Shown piece by piece: positions 62,950 through 64,000 of a stretch of 64,000 bases of DNA. This stretch comes from DASXKD01 sp963806145. Its GTDB lineage: Bacteria; Actinomycetota; Actinomycetes; Streptosporangiales; Streptosporangiaceae. Location of the stretch: positions 1-64,000 of the forward strand of contig CAWDXD010000006.1 of the NCBI GenBank assembly GCA_963806145.1, in the 5' to 3' direction. A program made the position numbers and the translations under genes. Each line of letters starts with the position of its first letter. Position 1 is the stretch's first letter. Below the pieces are notes generated by a model. That model saw only the letters and a list, made by a program, of their open reading frames with translations, was not told the origin of the DNA and ran no database searches.

Positions 62950-64000
62950 CTAGGAGCGCGGGTGGCGGCGGGGCAGGGGTGGCGGCGCGGTCACGTCGGC
63001 CTCATCCGCATCTGGAGCCTCACCGGCCGCCCGGTCTGAGGGCTCGGGGGCTGGCGCCTCTTTGGCGGCGGCCACCGTGGCAGCCTGGAAGGGCTCGCGA
63101 TGCACGGCCGGGTCCGTGGCGGCTTGGAAGGGCTCGGGGGGCGCGGCCGGGTCCGTGGCGGCTTGGACGGGCTCGGGGGGCGCGGCCGGGTCCGTGGCGG
63201 GGACCGGCTCGCCGGCGGGTGCCGGTCTGGCGTGCCGCCCAGGTTCGGGTTGCTGCTCCAGTTCCCCGCCGCCCTCGGCGGCCAGGGCGGCGATCTCGGC
63301 GTCCAGGATGGACTCGCCGCGCAGCCGGGCCTCGTAGGCCGCCTTGCCGCCGCGCACGCCGAACAGGCGCTTGGTCAACACCAGGTAGAGGACCAGGGCG
63401 AGGTTGATCAGGAAGGCCACCACCCGGAGCACGGTGACCTTGTTCGCCAGGTCGTAGATCTCGTAAGGCAGGCCAAGCGAGGTGACGATCATGGCGAAGT
63501 ACTCGCCCCAGCGCTTGACCAGCCACAGCCCGACGCCCTCGATGACCTCGACCACCGCGTACGCGCCGAGGCCGATCGCGATGTAGCCCAGCTTGCGGGG
63601 GTCCACCGTGAAAGCCTCGTGGAGCAGACCGAGCAGCTTGGAGTGATCCACGCGGAAGCCGAAATCACTCAGCAGTGCCCTCAGCGGCGGCAGTGCCTGA
63701 TCGTAGGCCTGCTCAAAGGAGAGCCGGGATACCGAGAAGCGCCACACCGCGATGGCCAGCGCGGCGAAGATCAGCGCCCGGATGAACCGCTCGACCGCGA
63801 AGATGCGCAGGATGAGCGCGCTGCGTACCTGTTCGGCGCGCCGCACCCGGGGCGCGCTGGCCGCCGGGCCGCTGGCGGTGGGCTCCCCGATGACAAAGGT
63901 GCCGCAGCGCAGGCAGCGCCAGGTCTGGCCCTCCGGCATGGCGACTCCAAGCCGGTCGCGCAGCCCGGGCTCGTCGGGGGCGAACGTGACATGCCCCCCG
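62950..64000 (-). CDS. DUF2127-family membrane protein, start outside window
   Basis: At least 349 residues. Although an ATG exists at 63939, coding character continues to the window edge (GHVTFAPDEPGLRDRLGVAM), so the true start is beyond 64000. A CxxC pair (WRCLRCGTFVIG) is followed by DUF2127 membrane helices (ALIFAALAIAVWRFS, LGYIAIGLGAYAVVEVIEGV, VVAFLINLALVLYLVL) and conserved KRWGEYFAMIVTSLGLPYEI. The C-terminal 110 residues are Ala/Pro-rich with 13-residue repeats (ATDPAAPPEPFQA). Function of DUF2127 is unknown. Confidence 0.82.
   Translation of the reverse strand, partial: GGHVTFAPDEPGLRDRLGVAMPEGQTWRCLRCGTFVIGEPTASGPAASAPRVRRAEQVRSALILRIFAVERFIRALIFAALAIAVWRFSVSRLSFEQAYDQALPPLRALLSDFGFRVDHSKLLGLLHEAFTVDPRKLGYIAIGLGAYAVVEVIEGVGLWLVKRWGEYFAMIVTSLGLPYEIYDLANKVTVLRVVAFLINLALVLYLVLTKRLFGVRGGKAAYEARLRGESILDAEIAALAAEGGGELEQQPEPGRHARPAPAGEPVPATDPAAPPEPVQAATDPAAPPEPFQAATDPAVHREPFQAATVAAAKEAPAPEPSDRAAGEAPDADEADVTAPPPLPRRHPRS
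63071..63187 (-). repeat. 39-nt tandem repeats in the DUF2127 gene
   Basis: Three 39-nt units, at 63071-63109 (degenerate), 63110-63148 and 63149-63187, with the start of a fourth after. They encode ATDPAAPPEPFQA-type 13-mers. Length variation between strains is likely. Confidence 0.85.

Noticed and set aside
63071..63187. Possible repeat array of regulatory type
   Set aside because: 39-nt units are in frame within the DUF2127 gene and encode a Pro/Ala-rich tail.

Overview
The window is very GC-rich chromosomal DNA from a filamentous actinobacterium, probably related to Streptosporangiales or Streptomyces. The evidence is a Streptomyces-like gene order (lysA-hom-thrC-thrB-rho-rpmE-prfA-prmC-tsaC-(GT4 transferase)-atp operon, and scy-mce-thiolase-meaB), the actinobacterial mismatch nuclease NucS, a Scy/FilP-type polar coiled-coil protein, and many GTG starts. 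Several genes begin 6-8 nt after a TANNNT box, which suggests leaderless mRNAs.

Positions 1-15,900 are an accessory and partly decayed region. It starts inside a group II intron (reverse transcriptase 5' end at 1-372, minus strand). It continues with a RidA protein, a YCII-like protein and an ECF sigma factor with its membrane partner. A frameshifted endonuclease V relic follows. Two related AfsR/SARP-type STAND regulators (7640-10811 and 12462-15634) are each broken by frameshifts and flank a minus-strand secreted HELVE-motif protein. The region ends at a tRNA-Arg(CCG) whose 3' end points into it, the geometry expected if the tRNA were an integration site.

Positions 15,900-40,400 are core genome: a CheY-like response regulator, an Erm-type methyltransferase, an ArgRS-like DALR protein, aspartate-family amino acid synthesis (lysA, hom, thrC, thrB), transcription termination and translation (rho, rpmE, prfA, prmC, tsaC), an undecaprenyl-phosphate sugar-1-phosphate transferase with a long disordered tail, and a complete F1Fo ATP synthase operon (two AtpI-like genes, then atpB-E-F-H-A-G-D-C) followed by a DUF2550 protein.

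Positions 40,400-58,400 are mixed metabolic and regulatory genes: a PduO-type cobalamin adenosyltransferase, a GMC oxidoreductase, an aldehyde dehydrogenase, a RibD-like fusion with swapped domains, threonine aldolase, a CbiX-like protein lacking the usual histidine, NucS, an S9 peptidase, a DinB-like protein, an HNH nuclease, a DUF1707/HTH pair, a YCII protein paired with an ECF sigma factor that appears frameshifted at its start, a small CxxC protein, a hydrolase and an SDR.

Positions 58,400-64,000 hold the scy-mce-thiolase-meaB block. Epimerase, MeaB and the cobalamin adenosyltransferase at 40 kb all serve B12-dependent methylmalonyl-CoA mutase. A DUF2127 membrane protein runs off the right edge. 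I saw no CRISPR array, rRNA or convincing riboswitch. The best candidates for further study are the paired broken STAND regulators beside the tRNA, the non-catalytic-looking CbiX protein with an octapeptide-repeat tail, the swapped RibD fusion, and the transferase tail at the head of the ATP synthase cluster.
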